From the NCBI RefSeq assembly GCF_000712055.1, contig NZ_JOOA01000001.1, positions 496,001-560,000 on the forward strand: a stretch of DNA of 64,000 bases, given 5' to 3'. A program made the position numbers and the translations under genes. Positions 25,198 to 35,444 of the stretch are shown here, piece after piece; within the stretch, counting starts at the first letter, position 1; each line of letters starts with the position of its first letter. The stretch comes from Ruminococcus sp. HUN007 (GTDB lineage Bacteria > Bacillota > Clostridia > Oscillospirales > Ruminococcaceae). A model generated the notes under the pieces. The model was not told the origin of the DNA and did no database searches. It saw nothing but the letters and a program-made list of their open reading frames with translations.

Positions 25198-26713
25198 ATG
25201 CAGGATGACGTTATTTTACGGCTCGAAGGCATCTGTAAGGAATTTCCGGGTGTAAAAGCTCTCAGTAATGTACAGTTCACGCTTCACAAAGGCGAGATCC
25301 ACGCACTTATGGGTGAAAACGGTGCCGGAAAATCCACTCTCATCAAAGTTCTGACAGGCGTTTATCAGAAAGATGCCGGTAATATTTATATGGACGGAAA
25401 GCCGGTATCGATAACATCTACACAGGAAGCACAGAAAAACGGAATAAGCACAGTATATCAGGAAATCACTCTCTGCCCGAATCTTACAGTTGCTGAAAAT
25501 ATGTACATCGGACGTACAGACAGCCTGACAACAAACTGGAGGCAGATGAACGCAAATGCAGGAAAACTTCTTGACTCACTGCAGATCCCTGCTTCCCCTT
25601 CCCAGCAGCTGAGCGACTGCTCGATCGCAGTACAGCAGATGGTTGCTATTGCAAGAGCTGTTGATATGGACTGTAAGGTACTTATTCTCGATGAACCTAC
25701 TTCATCACTTGATGAACGTGAGGTGGAAAAACTATTTAAACTAATGACTGACCTGAAAGCAAGAGGTGTAGGTATTGTATTCGTTACACACTTCCTTGAT
25801 CAGGTGTACTCAGTATGTGACCGCATAACCGTTTTAAGAGACGGAACGTTTGTAGGTGACTATACTATAAGTGAACTGCCTAGAGTTCAGCTCGTTTCCA
25901 AAATGATGGGCAAGGAACTTGACAGTTTCGAAGATATCAAACAGGAAGAAATAGCAGATACCATTGACAGAAATCAGCCTGCAGTATTTGAGGCTTCTGA
26001 TCTGTCAAGTGCTGCCGGTGTAAATCCTTTTGACTTCAGCATAAGAAAAGGAGAAGTAAACGGATTTACCGGACTTCTCGGTTCCGGACGAAGTGAGTCA
26101 GTTCGTGCGATCTACGGTGCTGACAAGATAACCGGCGGAAAGATCCGCATGAACGGAAAAGAAGTTACCATAAAAAAAACCTCTTGACGCTATGAAACTC
26201 GGCATAAGCTATCTTCCGGAAGACAGAAAGCGCGACGGAATAATCGGTGATCTTTCTGTAAAGGACAACATCATTCTTGCACTTCAGGTAATGAAAGGAA
26301 TGTTTAAGCCTATTTCAAAGGCAGATGCTGAAAGATTTGCTGACGAATACATAAAACTCCTCGGCATCAAGACAGCCTCTGCTGAAACACCGATAAAATC
26401 GCTTTCAGGCGGTAACCAGCAGAAAGCGATACTCGCAAGATGGCTTCTCGCAAATCCGGTTTACCTTATACTTGATGAACCTACACGAGGAATCGACGTC
26501 GGCACAAAACTTGAAATACAGAAACTTGTTCTCAAACTTGCTGCCGAAGGAAAAAGTGTCACTTTCATCTCATCAGAAATAGACGAAATGCTTCATGTCT
26601 GCAAACGTCTCATCGTTATGAGAGACCGTCACGTAGTCGGCGAACTTACCGGCGAAGACCTTACACAGACGAAGATAATGTCCACTATTGCCGGAGGTGA
26701 AAAGAAGAAATGA
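25198..26713 (+). CDS. Sugar ABC transporter double ATPase (YtfR/XylG-like), frameshifted in an A8 run
   Basis: ATG 25198 follows GGAGG. Domain 1 has Walker A MGENGAGKSTLIK and Walker B VLILDEPTSSLD. Domain 2 has the usual degenerate P-loop GLLGSGRSE, then signature LSGGNQQK and Walker B LILDEPTRGID, as in RbsA/XylG-type carbohydrate ATPases. In the supplied sequence the frame ends at 26187. Removing one A from the eight-A run at 26172-26179 turns ...VTIKKTS-stop into VTIKKPLDAMKLGISYLPED, giving one 504-residue protein of normal family length. Because the other operon genes are intact, a true null mutation is less likely than a sequence error or slippage. It overlaps the next gene by 4 bases. 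Confidence 0.85.
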
Positions 26714-27789
26714 CACAGAACCAGAATATTTTTATGAGGATCATTAAGAAACAGATCTTCATTCCGATAGCAGCACTTCTCATACTTGTGCTCTTCAACC
26801 TTATAGCCGATCCTTCATTCTTTAAAGTAGAGATCGGTAAAAACAGTCTGGGAAATCCTGTTCTCATGGGAAATCTCATTACTATCCTTGATAACGCATC
26901 AGAACTTGTCATTCTTTCAATAGGTATGACACTTGTAACAGCTGCTTCCGGCGGACAGGATATTTCAGTCGGCGCAGCCATCGCACTTGCCGGAAGTGTT
27001 GTACTCAGGGTACTCTGCGGAACCGATCCGCGTCCTGAGACCATGCAGGCACCTATCATCGTTGCCTTCCTCGTATGCTGTATGGTAGCAATGCTCTTCG
27101 GCGCATTCAACGGTGTTCTTGTGGCGTATTTCAAACTGCAGCCGATGGTAGCAACACTTATTCTGTTTACCGCAGGCCGTTCAATTGCAGCCTGGATCAA
27201 TCACAACCAGCTTCCTATCATAAGCGACCCGCAGTTCGGCTACTTCGGAAACTTCTTCCCTGGTATCCCTGTACCTTCACCGATATTCGCTGCAATACTG
27301 TTTATGATATTAACAGCACTTGTACTTCGTTTCACCAAGCTTGCTCTCTTTACACAGGCAGTTGGTATTAATTCAGAATCATCAAGACTCAACGGTCTTA
27401 ATCCTGAATTCATTAAATTCATAACATATGTTATCCTCGGTTTCTGCGTAGCAGTTGCAGGTTTTATAAAAGTAAGCCGTCTTTCAACTATCAACTACTC
27501 AGTAATTGCCAAGGACATTGAAATGGATGCCATTCTTGCAGTCGCTCTCGGCGGCAACGCTCTCAGCGGCGGTAAGTTCAGCATTTCTTCTTCCATCCTC
27601 GGTGCATACGTTATCCAGTTCCTCACTATCACACTGTACAAATTTGATGTACCTTCAAGTGCGCTTCCTGCATACAAGGCAATAGTTGTTATCATCCTTG
27701 TTGTTCTCAGTGCTCCTGTAGTAAGAGCCAAACTTGCTGAACTCAGAAAACGTTCAGCATCCGGCAGCACAGCAAAGGAGGCAAATTAA
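26710..27789 (+). CDS. Sugar ABC transporter permease (YtfT-like)
   Basis: 359 residues with about nine hydrophobic segments, BPD_transp_2 family. Characteristic stretches are SIGMTLVTAASGGQDISVGA, TLILFTAGRSIA and AVALGGNALSGGKFS. It begins in an ATGA overlap with the ATPase gene. The next gene encodes a second, distinct permease of the same family, so the channel is a heterodimer as in YtfT/YjfF instead of the homodimer of ribose-type systems. Inner-membrane translocation pore for the pentose captured by the lipoprotein at 23929. Confidence 0.9.
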   Translation: MTQNQNIFMRIIKKQIFIPIAALLILVLFNLIADPSFFKVEIGKNSLGNPVLMGNLITILDNASELVILSIGMTLVTAASGGQDISVGAAIALAGSVVLRVLCGTDPRPETMQAPIIVAFLVCCMVAMLFGAFNGVLVAYFKLQPMVATLILFTAGRSIAAWINHNQLPIISDPQFGYFGNFFPGIPVPSPIFAAILFMILTALVLRFTKLALFTQAVGINSESSRLNGLNPEFIKFITYVILGFCVAVAGFIKVSRLSTINYSVIAKDIEMDAILAVALGGNALSGGKFSISSSILGAYVIQFLTITLYKFDVPSSALPAYKAIVVIILVVLSAPVVRAKLAELRKRSASGSTAKEAN

Positions 27790-28806
27790 ATGAAAAACAG
27801 AAAAAGACTGACTGATTCAAATTTGCTTCTTATCATCACAATAGCAGTATTTCTCCTGATGTACATCGGAGCAGTTGCTTTTCTCGGCGGCGGATTTACA
27901 AAACCGCAGTATTTCTTCAATATTCTCAATGACAATGCTGCACTGATCATTATATCATGCGGAATGAGCCTTGTAATGATCACAGGCGGTATCGATATCA
28001 GTGTCGGCGCAGTTACGTCACTCGTATGTATGTGCTGTGCTGTACATCTTGACTTTAACGGCGGAAATGTGTTCACATCAATGCTGATAGCACTTGGCAT
28101 CGGTATTGCATTCGGCCTCATACAGGGATTCCTGATAGCATATCTTGAAGTCCAGCCTTTCATAGTAACACTTGCAGGTATGTTCTTCGCAAGAGGTCTT
28201 ACCACAATAGTAAACAGCACTCAGTTCAATGTTGAAAACGAGCAGTTCAAAGCTCTCAAGGACACACGTATCCTTCTTCCGGGAATCGGTTCATACAACA
28301 AAAACGGAAACTTTATTCAGGCTTACGTCGAGATCGGTGTTGTAGTCGCACTTCTTACAGTTATCCTTCTCTTCATCCTTCTCAAGTGGTTCCGTCTCGG
28401 ACGCAGTTTCTACGCTGTCGGCGGAAACGCACAGAGTGCAAATATGCTTGGCATAAATGTAAAACGAACAAAATTCTTTGCATATCTCATCTGCGGATTC
28501 CTCGCAGGTATCGGCGGATTCGTATATTTTCTCCACGTTGGTTCAGGTTCACCTTCACACGCAACCGGTGCTGAAATGAACGCAATTGCTTCTTCCATCA
28601 TAGGCGGAACAATGCTTACCGGAGGTTCAGGAAATATCATCGGAACTCTGTTCGGAGTAATGTCGCTCAGCACCATTAAGAATATCGTTTCATCACTCGG
28701 CCTTGACGACGCATGGTGGACAAATATCACAGTTGCAGCTATGATCTGTCTCTTCATCGTTGTACAGAGTGTGGTTCTTTCAAGAAAGAACAAATCAGCC
28801 CGCTGA
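27790..28806 (+). CDS. Sugar ABC transporter permease (YjfF-like)
   Basis: 338 residues, BPD_transp_2 family with about nine membrane segments: ISCGMSLVMITGGIDISVGA, LAGMFFARGLTTI and SSIIGGTMLTGGSGNIIGT. It is the partner of the permease encoded immediately upstream. The start ATG follows the previous stop directly, with AAAGGAGG inside the end of the upstream gene. Pairing of two unlike permeases with one double ATPase is the feature that links this importer to furanose-type systems. Confidence 0.9.
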   Translation: MKNRKRLTDSNLLLIITIAVFLLMYIGAVAFLGGGFTKPQYFFNILNDNAALIIISCGMSLVMITGGIDISVGAVTSLVCMCCAVHLDFNGGNVFTSMLIALGIGIAFGLIQGFLIAYLEVQPFIVTLAGMFFARGLTTIVNSTQFNVENEQFKALKDTRILLPGIGSYNKNGNFIQAYVEIGVVVALLTVILLFILLKWFRLGRSFYAVGGNAQSANMLGINVKRTKFFAYLICGFLAGIGGFVYFLHVGSGSPSHATGAEMNAIASSIIGGTMLTGGSGNIIGTLFGVMSLSTIKNIVSSLGLDDAWWTNITVAAMICLFIVVQSVVLSRKNKSAR

Positions 28807-28824
28807 CAGGAGAACATAAACAAT

Positions 28825-30369
28825 ATGAGTACAAATGAAAATAAATTCAGAAACTGTCTCGGAATTGAGTTCGGATCAACACGTATAAAGGCTGTAGTCA
28901 CAGATAACAGATTTGAACCGGTCTCATCCGGAGACTATACATGGAAAAGTTCATATACCGGAAAAATATGGACCTACGACCTTGACGAAGTATGGAAAGG
29001 TCTTAATGAAGCTCTGAAAAAAGCAGATACCTCAAATGTTGATGCAGCCGGTATCTCAGGAATGATGCACGGTTATCTTGCATTTGACAGCGACTGGAAT
29101 CTTCTTGTTCCATTCCGTACCTGGCAGAACACAATAACCGGCAAAGCTGCTGAGGAACTCACAGAGCTCTTTGATTTCAACATTCCGCAGAGATGGAGTA
29201 TAGCTCATCTTTATCAGGCTGTACTGAACGGTGAGGAGCACATTTCAAAACTGGCGCATATAACAACGCTGGCCGGATACGTGCACTATATGCTTACCGG
29301 TGTAAACGCGGTCGGTATCGGTGAAGCTTCAGGTATCTTCCCTGTTGACAGTGAAACTTCTGACTACGACAGCAGAATGCTTGACAAATTCGATAAGCTC
29401 ATGGCAGACATGAACTGCCCGGTAAAAATAAGAGAAGTTCTTCCGAAGGTCCTGACTGCAGGAGAAACAGCCGGAAAACTTACGGAGGCCGGTGCAGCAC
29501 TTATCGGAAATGCACTTGAAGCCGGAATTCCTTTCGCTCCTCCTGAGGGAGATGCCGGAACCGGCATGACAGCCACAAATGCTGTAGCACCGGGAACAGG
29601 CAATGTATCAGCCGGCACTTCAGTATTTTCGATGATCGTGCTTGACAAACCTTTAAGCAGGGTTTATCCGGAAATCGACATGGTAACTACCCCGACAGGC
29701 AAACCTGTTGCCATGGTACACTGCAACAACTGCACCAACGACATGAATGCCTGGGTAAACATTTTTAAGGAAGCTGTTTCACTGTACACCGGAAAAGAAG
29801 TATCAGACGATATTTTCACAAAGCTTTATGAAAAAAGCCTTGAAGGTGACGCAGACTGCGGCGGAGTTATTGTAAACAACTATCTTGCCGGTGAAAGCAT
29901 CACACATTTTGACGAAGGCTGCCCGATGGTATTAAGAAACGCAGAAAGCAGCTTCAATCTCGCCAATCTCACCCGTTCAATGCTCTATTCAACGATAGCA
30001 ACACTTAAAATAGGCATGGACATACTGGCTGATGAAAATGTAAAGATAAGATCACTGACCGGACACGGCGGTCTGTTCAAGACTCCTGTGGTAGGCCAGA
30101 AATATCTTGCAGCAGCCTGCGGTGCTCCCGTTACTGTTATGAAAACAGCCGGCGAAGGAGGACCTTACGGAATGGCACTTCTTGCAGCTTACATGCTCTG
30201 CAGAAAGGATTCCGGAACACTTGAGGAATTTTTAAATGAAAAGGTATTTGTAAACACTGAGATTTCAGTACTTTCACCTGAAAAAACAGATACCGAAGGT
30301 TTTGAAAACTATATGGAAAAATATAAAAAATCACTGGATGTTGAACGCACCGCAGTTATTTCAATGTAA
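28825..30369 (+). CDS. FGGY-family carbohydrate kinase, probable L-ribulokinase
   Basis: 514 residues. The N-terminal ATPase core starts CLGIEFGSTRIKAVVTD (phosphate loop). DAAGISGMMHGYLAFD and the substrate-facing PFRTWQNT are typical of FGGY sugar kinases. The C-terminal half has GTGNVSAGTSVFSM and SLTGHGGLFKTPVVGQ. In a araA-araD operon, phosphorylation of L-ribulose to L-ribulose 5-phosphate is the missing step, so the ribulokinase role is inferred from context. Sequence alone gives FGGY kinase. Start follows AGGAG; it sits 18 bases after the permease gene and 13 before araA. Confidence 0.83.
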   Translation: MSTNENKFRNCLGIEFGSTRIKAVVTDNRFEPVSSGDYTWKSSYTGKIWTYDLDEVWKGLNEALKKADTSNVDAAGISGMMHGYLAFDSDWNLLVPFRTWQNTITGKAAEELTELFDFNIPQRWSIAHLYQAVLNGEEHISKLAHITTLAGYVHYMLTGVNAVGIGEASGIFPVDSETSDYDSRMLDKFDKLMADMNCPVKIREVLPKVLTAGETAGKLTEAGAALIGNALEAGIPFAPPEGDAGTGMTATNAVAPGTGNVSAGTSVFSMIVLDKPLSRVYPEIDMVTTPTGKPVAMVHCNNCTNDMNAWVNIFKEAVSLYTGKEVSDDIFTKLYEKSLEGDADCGGVIVNNYLAGESITHFDEGCPMVLRNAESSFNLANLTRSMLYSTIATLKIGMDILADENVKIRSLTGHGGLFKTPVVGQKYLAAACGAPVTVMKTAGEGGPYGMALLAAYMLCRKDSGTLEEFLNEKVFVNTEISVLSPEKTDTEGFENYMEKYKKSLDVERTAVISM

Positions 30370-30382
30370 AGGAGATCTTATA

Positions 30383-31849
30383 ATGAAAAAATATGAATTC
30401 TGGTTTGTTGTGGGCTCACAGCTTCTTTACGGTGAGGAAGTTCTTGATACAGTTGCCCGTAGAGCAGAGGAAATGGCAAAATTCCTTTCTTCAAAACTCC
30501 CGTTCCCTGTTGTCTATAAAGTAACTGCGAAAAGCAGCGATGAGATCAGTTCAGTGATCCGTGAAGCAAATTACAGAGATGAGTGTGCAGGTATCATCAC
30601 ATGGTGCCACACATTCTCACCAAGCAAAATGTGGATAAGCGGACTTAACTCCCTTCAGAAACCATGGTGCCACTTTGCCACACAGTACAACCGAGAAATA
30701 CCGAATGAAGAAATCGACATGGATTTCATGAACCTTAACCAGGCTGCTCACGGTGACAGAGAACACGGATTTATCGGCGCAAGACTCCGCAGTGCCAGAA
30801 AGATAATAGCTGGCTACTGGAAAGATGAAGATGTTCAGAAAAGACTTGCTTCATGGATGAAGTCTGCAGTCGGCGCTGCATTTTCAAAGGAAGTCCGCGT
30901 AATGCGTTTCGGCGACAACATGCGTGATGTTGCTGTTACTGAAGGCGACAAGGTAGAAGCACAGAAGAAGTTCGGCTGGCAGGTAAACACATGGGCAACC
31001 GGGGATCTTGTAAAGGAAATGTCAAAGGTAACTGAAGCCGAAATCGACGCTCTTATGGAAGAATACAAGAGCTCGTATGACATTGCCACTGACAACACAG
31101 ATGCCATTCGCTATCAGGCTAAGGAAGAGATCGCTATGGAAAAAATGCTGAAGCGCGAAAAATGCACGGCTTTCAGCAATACTTTCCAGGATCTTTACGG
31201 TATGGAACAGCTTCCTGGGCTTGCTTCACAGCACCTTATGTCAAAGGGCTACGGCTATGGCGGTGAAGGCGACTGGAAGGTATCTGCCCTCACAGCCATC
31301 ATGAAAGTCATGGGCGAAAACGGAAACGGCGCTTCTGCATTCATGGAAGACTACACCTACCATCTTGTTCCTGGTTCAGAATACAGCCTCGGTGCACACA
31401 TGCTTGAGGTTTGCCCTTCCCTTGCTGCTGACAGACCGAGGATCGAAACTCATCACCTCGGAATCGGCATGAACGAAAAGGACCCTGCCCGTCTTGTATT
31501 CGAAGGAAAAGCCGGTGAAGGTATTGTAGCCTGCATCATCGATATGGGCGGACGTTTCAGACTCATCATTCAGGATATTGAGGCTGTAAAACCTATTATG
31601 GATATGCCGAACCTCCCTGTTGCACGAGTAATGTGGAAAGCACTTCCTGATCTGAGAACAGGTCTTGAATGCTGGATATGCGCCGGAGGTGCTCATCATA
31701 CAGTACTCAGCTACGATGTAACTGCTGAACAGATGATCGACTGGGCAAGAATCATGGATATCGAATGCGTTCATATAACAAAGGATACAACAGTTGAAAG
31801 CCTTGAACGTGAACTCCTTGTAAACGATCTTGTATGGAAACTGAAATAA
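30383..31849 (+). CDS. araA: L-arabinose isomerase
   Basis: 488 residues from ATG 30383, chosen because AAAGGAG lies directly upstream. An earlier ATG at 30302 would run through the kinase stop region. The protein begins MKKYEFWFVVGSQLLYGEEV, as AraA proteins do, and contains SQHLMSKGYGYGGEGDWK, EVCPSLAADRPRIETHHLGIG and AGGAHHTVLS, which hold the metal-binding Glu and His residues. It converts L-arabinose to L-ribulose in the cytosol with Mn2+. Length is normal for the family. It lies between the kinase and araD in one operon. Confidence 0.95.
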   Translation: MKKYEFWFVVGSQLLYGEEVLDTVARRAEEMAKFLSSKLPFPVVYKVTAKSSDEISSVIREANYRDECAGIITWCHTFSPSKMWISGLNSLQKPWCHFATQYNREIPNEEIDMDFMNLNQAAHGDREHGFIGARLRSARKIIAGYWKDEDVQKRLASWMKSAVGAAFSKEVRVMRFGDNMRDVAVTEGDKVEAQKKFGWQVNTWATGDLVKEMSKVTEAEIDALMEEYKSSYDIATDNTDAIRYQAKEEIAMEKMLKREKCTAFSNTFQDLYGMEQLPGLASQHLMSKGYGYGGEGDWKVSALTAIMKVMGENGNGASAFMEDYTYHLVPGSEYSLGAHMLEVCPSLAADRPRIETHHLGIGMNEKDPARLVFEGKAGEGIVACIIDMGGRFRLIIQDIEAVKPIMDMPNLPVARVMWKALPDLRTGLECWICAGGAHHTVLSYDVTAEQMIDWARIMDIECVHITKDTTVESLERELLVNDLVWKLK

Positions 31850-31867
31850 TATTTAAGGAAGATAACT

Positions 31868-32566
31868 ATGCTTGAAGAATTAAGACAGAAAGTTTACGAA
31901 GCCAATATGGAACTTCCGAGAAGAAATCTTGTAACATTTACATGGGGAAACGTTTCCGGCATCGACCGTGAAAGCGGTATCGTGATCATAAAGCCATCAG
32001 GCGTGGAATATGATGAGCTCAGACCGGGTAATCTCGTTGCTCTTGATCTTGACGGAAACGTAGTCGAAGGAAAACTGAATCCTTCGTCTGATACAAAGAC
32101 TCACATCGAACTTTACAGGAAATATCCTGAGATCGGCGGTATAGTACATACACACAGTCCTCATGCTGTTGCATGGGCACAGGCTGTAAGGGATATTCCA
32201 TGCTACGGTACAACACACGCTGACTACTTCTACGGTCCTGTACCGTGTACAAGAGAGCTTACAAAGGCTGAACTCAATGAAGACTATGAAAAGAACACAG
32301 GAAAAGTGATCATTGAGACATTTGAAAGCAGAAACCTTGATGTAAATGCAGTTCCGGGCGTTATATGCGCAAGCCACGGTCCTTTTACGTGGGGAAAAGA
32401 CGCCGCAAAGGCTGTTTACCATGCAGTTGTACTTGAAGAAGTTGCTAAAATGGCTCTTATGACTGAACAGCTGAAAAAAGACGCAGTTCCTGCGCCTGAT
32501 TATCTTCAGGACAAACACTACATGCGCAAGCACGGTCCGAATGCCTACTACGGACAGAAAAAGTAA
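31868..32566 (+). CDS. araD: L-ribulose-5-phosphate 4-epimerase
   Basis: 232 residues, class II aldolase/epimerase fold. [20 protein letters not shown] supplies the zinc-binding His-x-His; a third His is in [28 protein letters not shown] is conserved in AraD. The reaction is L-ribulose 5-phosphate to D-xylulose 5-phosphate, feeding the pentose-phosphate or phosphoketolase route. AAGGAAG precedes the ATG. It is the last gene of the arabinose operon, followed by a strong terminator. Confidence 0.95.
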   Translation: MLEELRQKVYEANMELPRRNLVTFTWGNVSGIDRESGIVIIKPSGVEYDELRPGNLVALDLDGNVVEGKLNPSSDTKTHIELYRKYPEIGGIVHTHSPHAVAWAQAVRDIPCYGTTHADYFYGPVPCTRELTKAELNEDYEKNTGKVIIETFESRNLDVNAVPGVICASHGPFTWGKDAAKAVYHAVVLEEVAKMALMTEQLKKDAVPAPDYLQDKHYMRKHGPNAYYGQKK

Positions 32567-32595
32567 TTTTCATTCTTTATTTTCATAATATACGA

Positions 32596-32639
32596 AAACG
32601 GCTGATACCATCGAAGATTTCATGGTATCAGCCGTTTTT
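32596..32639 (+). terminator. Terminator of the arabinose operon
   Basis: AAAACGGCTGATACCAT and ATGGTATCAGCCGTTTT form a perfect 17-bp stem followed by T. Confidence 0.92.
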
Positions 32640-32644
32640 TATAC

Positions 32645-32686
32645 GCAAAAAAGCGTGCGGACAGATCATGACTGCCATCACGCTTA
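32645..32686 (-). terminator. Terminator of the class III aminotransferase gene
   Basis: AAGCGTG (32651-32657) and CACGCTT (32679-32685); on the minus strand TTTTTTG follows. Confidence 0.78.
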
Positions 32687-32695
32687 AAATTACTG

Positions 32696-33940
32696 TTAAA
32701 GAACTTCCTTTATCGACTTTTCAAGGATCTCAAGTCCTTCGACAAGAACATTGTCTTCTATTGTAAGAGGAGGCATTACCTTGAGGACACCGTCATGTCT
32801 GCCGGCAACTTCAAGTATAAGCTTATTGTCAAAAGCCTTGTGCACGCATTCGATCGCAAGCTTAGGATCGATCCCGTTCAGGTCAATGCCCCAGATGAAG
32901 CCGATTCCTCTGATGCTGATCCTTTTATCAAGAGAAGCAATACGTTCATTGAGGAACTTTTCTATTATTGCTGATTTGCGCTTTACATCGCTTTCGAGAT
33001 TATGGTTATTGTAGTACTCAATACCTGCCTTGCTTCCGACAAATGCAAGCTGATTTCCTCTGAATGTTCCGTTGTGTTCCGCAGGACGGAAAATATCGAG
33101 TTCAGGGCGGACAAGAACGATGGACATAGGCATTCCAAGACCGCTTATAGACTTTGAAAGCACTACCATGTCAGGCACTATACCTGCTCTTTCAAATGAG
33201 AAGAATGTACCTGTTCTGCCGTTTCCGACCTGAATGTCATCCACGATCATTACTATTCCGTGGTCATCGCATATCTTTCTTACGGCCTTTAACCATTCTG
33301 CATCAGCAACATTGATGCCGCCTTCAGCCTGGACTGTTTCAAGAATTACAGCTGCCGGCTTGTCAAAACCGGAGTGATCATCTTCAAGAACTTCCTTAAG
33401 GTATTCTATTGAATCAATACGGCTGTTGCAGTAAGGCATAAAGGAAACATTGTCAAGAGGAACTCCTGCTCCCTCACGGCTTATTCTGTCAGTAGTGCAT
33501 GCAAGGCTTCCCATTGACATTCCGTGGAATGCGCCTGAAAATGCAAATACATTGGTTCTTCCTGTATTCTTTCGCGCAAGCTTGAGTGCAGCTTCTATTG
33601 CATTTGTACCTGTTGAACCGCAGCACATTACTTTATAGTCGAGTTTTCTTGGTATGAGTATAAGGTTTTCAAGAGCTTCAATAAACTCTCTTTTCGCTTT
33701 TGTATACATATCAAGAGCGTTGATAATACGGTCACTGCTCAGATAATCAAGAACAGCAGCCTTTATTTCCGGATTATTGTGTCCGTAGTTTACTGAACCT
33801 GCAACAGCAAGGAAATCAATATATCTTTCGCCCTGTTCTGAAAACAGTTCAGCATTTTTTGCTTCATCAAAAACTACAGGATATTTTCTGCAGTAGGATC
33901 TTACATTTGATTCGTATTTTTCAAAAGTTTCAAACATCAT
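32696..33940 (-). CDS. Class III aminotransferase, diaminobutyrate--2-oxoglutarate transaminase-like
   Basis: 414 residues from ATG 33940, with GGAAAGAAG upstream. PLP-enzyme landmarks: CCGSTGTNAIEAALKLAR (cofactor phosphate loop), FSGAFHGMSMGSL, the Asp pair in MIVDDIQVGNGRTG, the Schiff-base Lys in VVLSKSISGLGMP, and HNGTFRGNQLAF. These are close to EctB/diaminobutyrate transaminases, which make L-2,4-diaminobutyrate from aspartate semialdehyde. No ectA, ectC or siderophore genes adjoin, so ectoine synthesis is unlikely and the pathway is open. Monocistronic, with own promoter and terminator. Confidence 0.85.
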   Translation of the reverse strand: MMFETFEKYESNVRSYCRKYPVVFDEAKNAELFSEQGERYIDFLAVAGSVNYGHNNPEIKAAVLDYLSSDRIINALDMYTKAKREFIEALENLILIPRKLDYKVMCCGSTGTNAIEAALKLARKNTGRTNVFAFSGAFHGMSMGSLACTTDRISREGAGVPLDNVSFMPYCNSRIDSIEYLKEVLEDDHSGFDKPAAVILETVQAEGGINVADAEWLKAVRKICDDHGIVMIVDDIQVGNGRTGTFFSFERAGIVPDMVVLSKSISGLGMPMSIVLVRPELDIFRPAEHNGTFRGNQLAFVGSKAGIEYYNNHNLESDVKRKSAIIEKFLNERIASLDKRISIRGIGFIWGIDLNGIDPKLAIECVHKAFDNKLILEVAGRHDGVLKVMPPLTIEDNVLVEGLEILEKSIKEVL

Positions 33941-33994
33941 TAGTCTTCTTTCCGGCGTCAAAATAATCTTATAACTTAAAAACAACCATTTTTA

Positions 33995-34023
33995 ATTTTA
34001 TCACTGTACAAAGCTTACGTCAA
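33995..34023 (-). promoter_or_regulatory. Promoter of the aminotransferase gene
   Basis: On the minus strand TTGACG (34023-34018), 17 bases, TAAAAT (34000-33995). Confidence 0.65.
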
Positions 34024-34064
34024 TAGTTTTATGCAAAATAAAATCTGTTTAAACGTCAAAAAAA

Positions 34065-34995
34065 TCAGAGATATTTCTTTATTTTTTTATAAAGATCATT
34101 ACCCTTGTCCTGTCCGTATTTTTTTACAAGAGCTTTATTTGCAAGCGTTTTTGAACCGGACTTTCCGGAATATTTAACTGCTACCGAAGCAAGAAAATCA
34201 ACCGCTTCAGATCCGAGCTTTGCTCCGGAAAGATCTTTTTTAACTGTTACACCCAACGAATTACCGGTACTGTTATCACTGGTTCCGGAACCGGAAAGAC
34301 TGTTGTGCTCCTTTACGACTTTACGTACAAGGTCGTAAACGTCACTGTAGTCAGTGAAAATCTGTCTGAGGTCATTGTGAACTGAGGTAAGCATGTGCTT
34401 TTCTTCAAAATGGCTCGTAACTATTGCAGTGATCTCATCTGTAAAGCACGGACTGATCTCGCTTTCGCCTATCGCTTTTCTGAGTCTTTCGGAAAGCTCG
34501 TTTTTCTGCTGTTCAATACTGTTTTTCCGTGCATTTTTATCTGTTTTTTCTGTTATTTACACTGCCGGAAACATCGGCTTTCTTTTCCTTTTTGTCATGT
34601 GTCTGCTTTTTGTTCTTTTTTTCCGTGCTGACCGGAGCGCTCTTTATCACCGGGGTTCTTTTTACTGATACGTTTTCGGCTTCTGTCCAGAATCTGATGA
34701 TATTGTCAAAGTCCGTGTCCTTGCTTACTATTATACATTCAAAATTCTTTCCGCTGTTCTTTCCTACAAGATAGCCAAGATATGATACTATATGCATATC
34801 AGCGGACTGGTTGCCGCATGGTACCTTATGTATCTCGAGCGACGCTGCCCTGTGCCGGTGCAGAATATTCAGGTCAAACTTCGTTGATTTGTCCGTGAAA
34901 AATACATGGATATGATCGCTGCTTCCGAGCAGCTCACATCCGGAAAATCCCCCTGTACTGACGTTTTCAAAATCGATTAAATAATATGTTTCCAA
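34065..34995 (-). CDS. NYN/PIN-like domain protein, frameshifted in an A6 run
   Basis: Start TTG 34995 with AAGGG 7 bases upstream. The N-terminal half (1-120), METYYLIDFENVSTGGF ... FECIIVSKDTDFDNIIRFW, has the spaced acidic residues of NYN/PIN nuclease-like domains (DFEN, SKDTDFD). A Lys-rich linker follows. The frame ends at 34537, but removal of one A from the six-A run (plus-strand T6, 34544-34549) continues as NNRKTDKNARKNSIEQQKNE through to the stop at 34065, giving about 309 residues. The C-terminal part is helical and basic (ALVKKYGQDKGNDLYKKIKK) and may bind nucleic acid. An RNA-related role is suggested by the fold only. The family commonly occurs as a single chain, supporting the join. 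Confidence 0.72.
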
Positions 34996-35021
34996 TTTAT
35001 TACCCTTCTGTGTTTTTTACA

Positions 35022-35069
35022 AAGGAAACACTGACAAAGCCTTATCAGCCGTTAAATCAGTGTTTTCCT
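35022..35069. repeat. Minimal copy of the palindromic element (ends only)
   Basis: AGGAAACACTGA ... TCAGTGTTTTCCT, near-perfect inverted ends enclosing 23 bases, without the two GC hairpins of the long copies. It lies just upstream of the NYN/PIN gene. Confidence 0.65.
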
Positions 35070-35340
35070 GTCCCGTTCGTCATCAGACATATACAATATA
35101 ATTTTACATTATCATATTAATTTTGTCAAGAGAATAAAGTTCAATTTCAGACAGTCTAATTCTTTACATTGATATTCATATTTGTTATAATATTATATAG
35201 GATTAATTTGTCCAATTCCTGTGTATTGAATCAGTGTCAAAAATGCATTGTTCCTATCTTGTTCTGTTTGATATGATTTTTACAATTTAGGTCATTGGCG
35301 ATGCTTTTTTAGATATTTCTATAATTATTTTTTTCGGGGA
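35070..35340. other. AT-rich intergenic stretch without a recognisable gene
   Basis: Lies between the divergent NYN/PIN and XRE genes. No open frame with a start signal, no RNA family and no repeat was seen. Confidence 0.45.
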
Positions 35341-35369
35341 TTGATTTTTTATCTAAAACGTATTATAAT
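35341..35369 (+). promoter_or_regulatory. Promoter of the XRE regulator gene
   Basis: TTGATT (35341-35346), 17 bases, TATAAT (35364-35369). Confidence 0.78.
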
Positions 35370-35444
35370 AGATATAGTAGTATGGATATAGTTAAAACCC
35401 CTATCCTAAAAAAATCACAAATACTTTTATGAGGTGTAAAAACT

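Noticed and set aside
26188..26713. Second half of the sugar ATPase as a separate gene
   Set aside because: Its proposed start is in the middle of a conserved ABC domain with no ribosome binding site; the frame joins exactly after removing one A.
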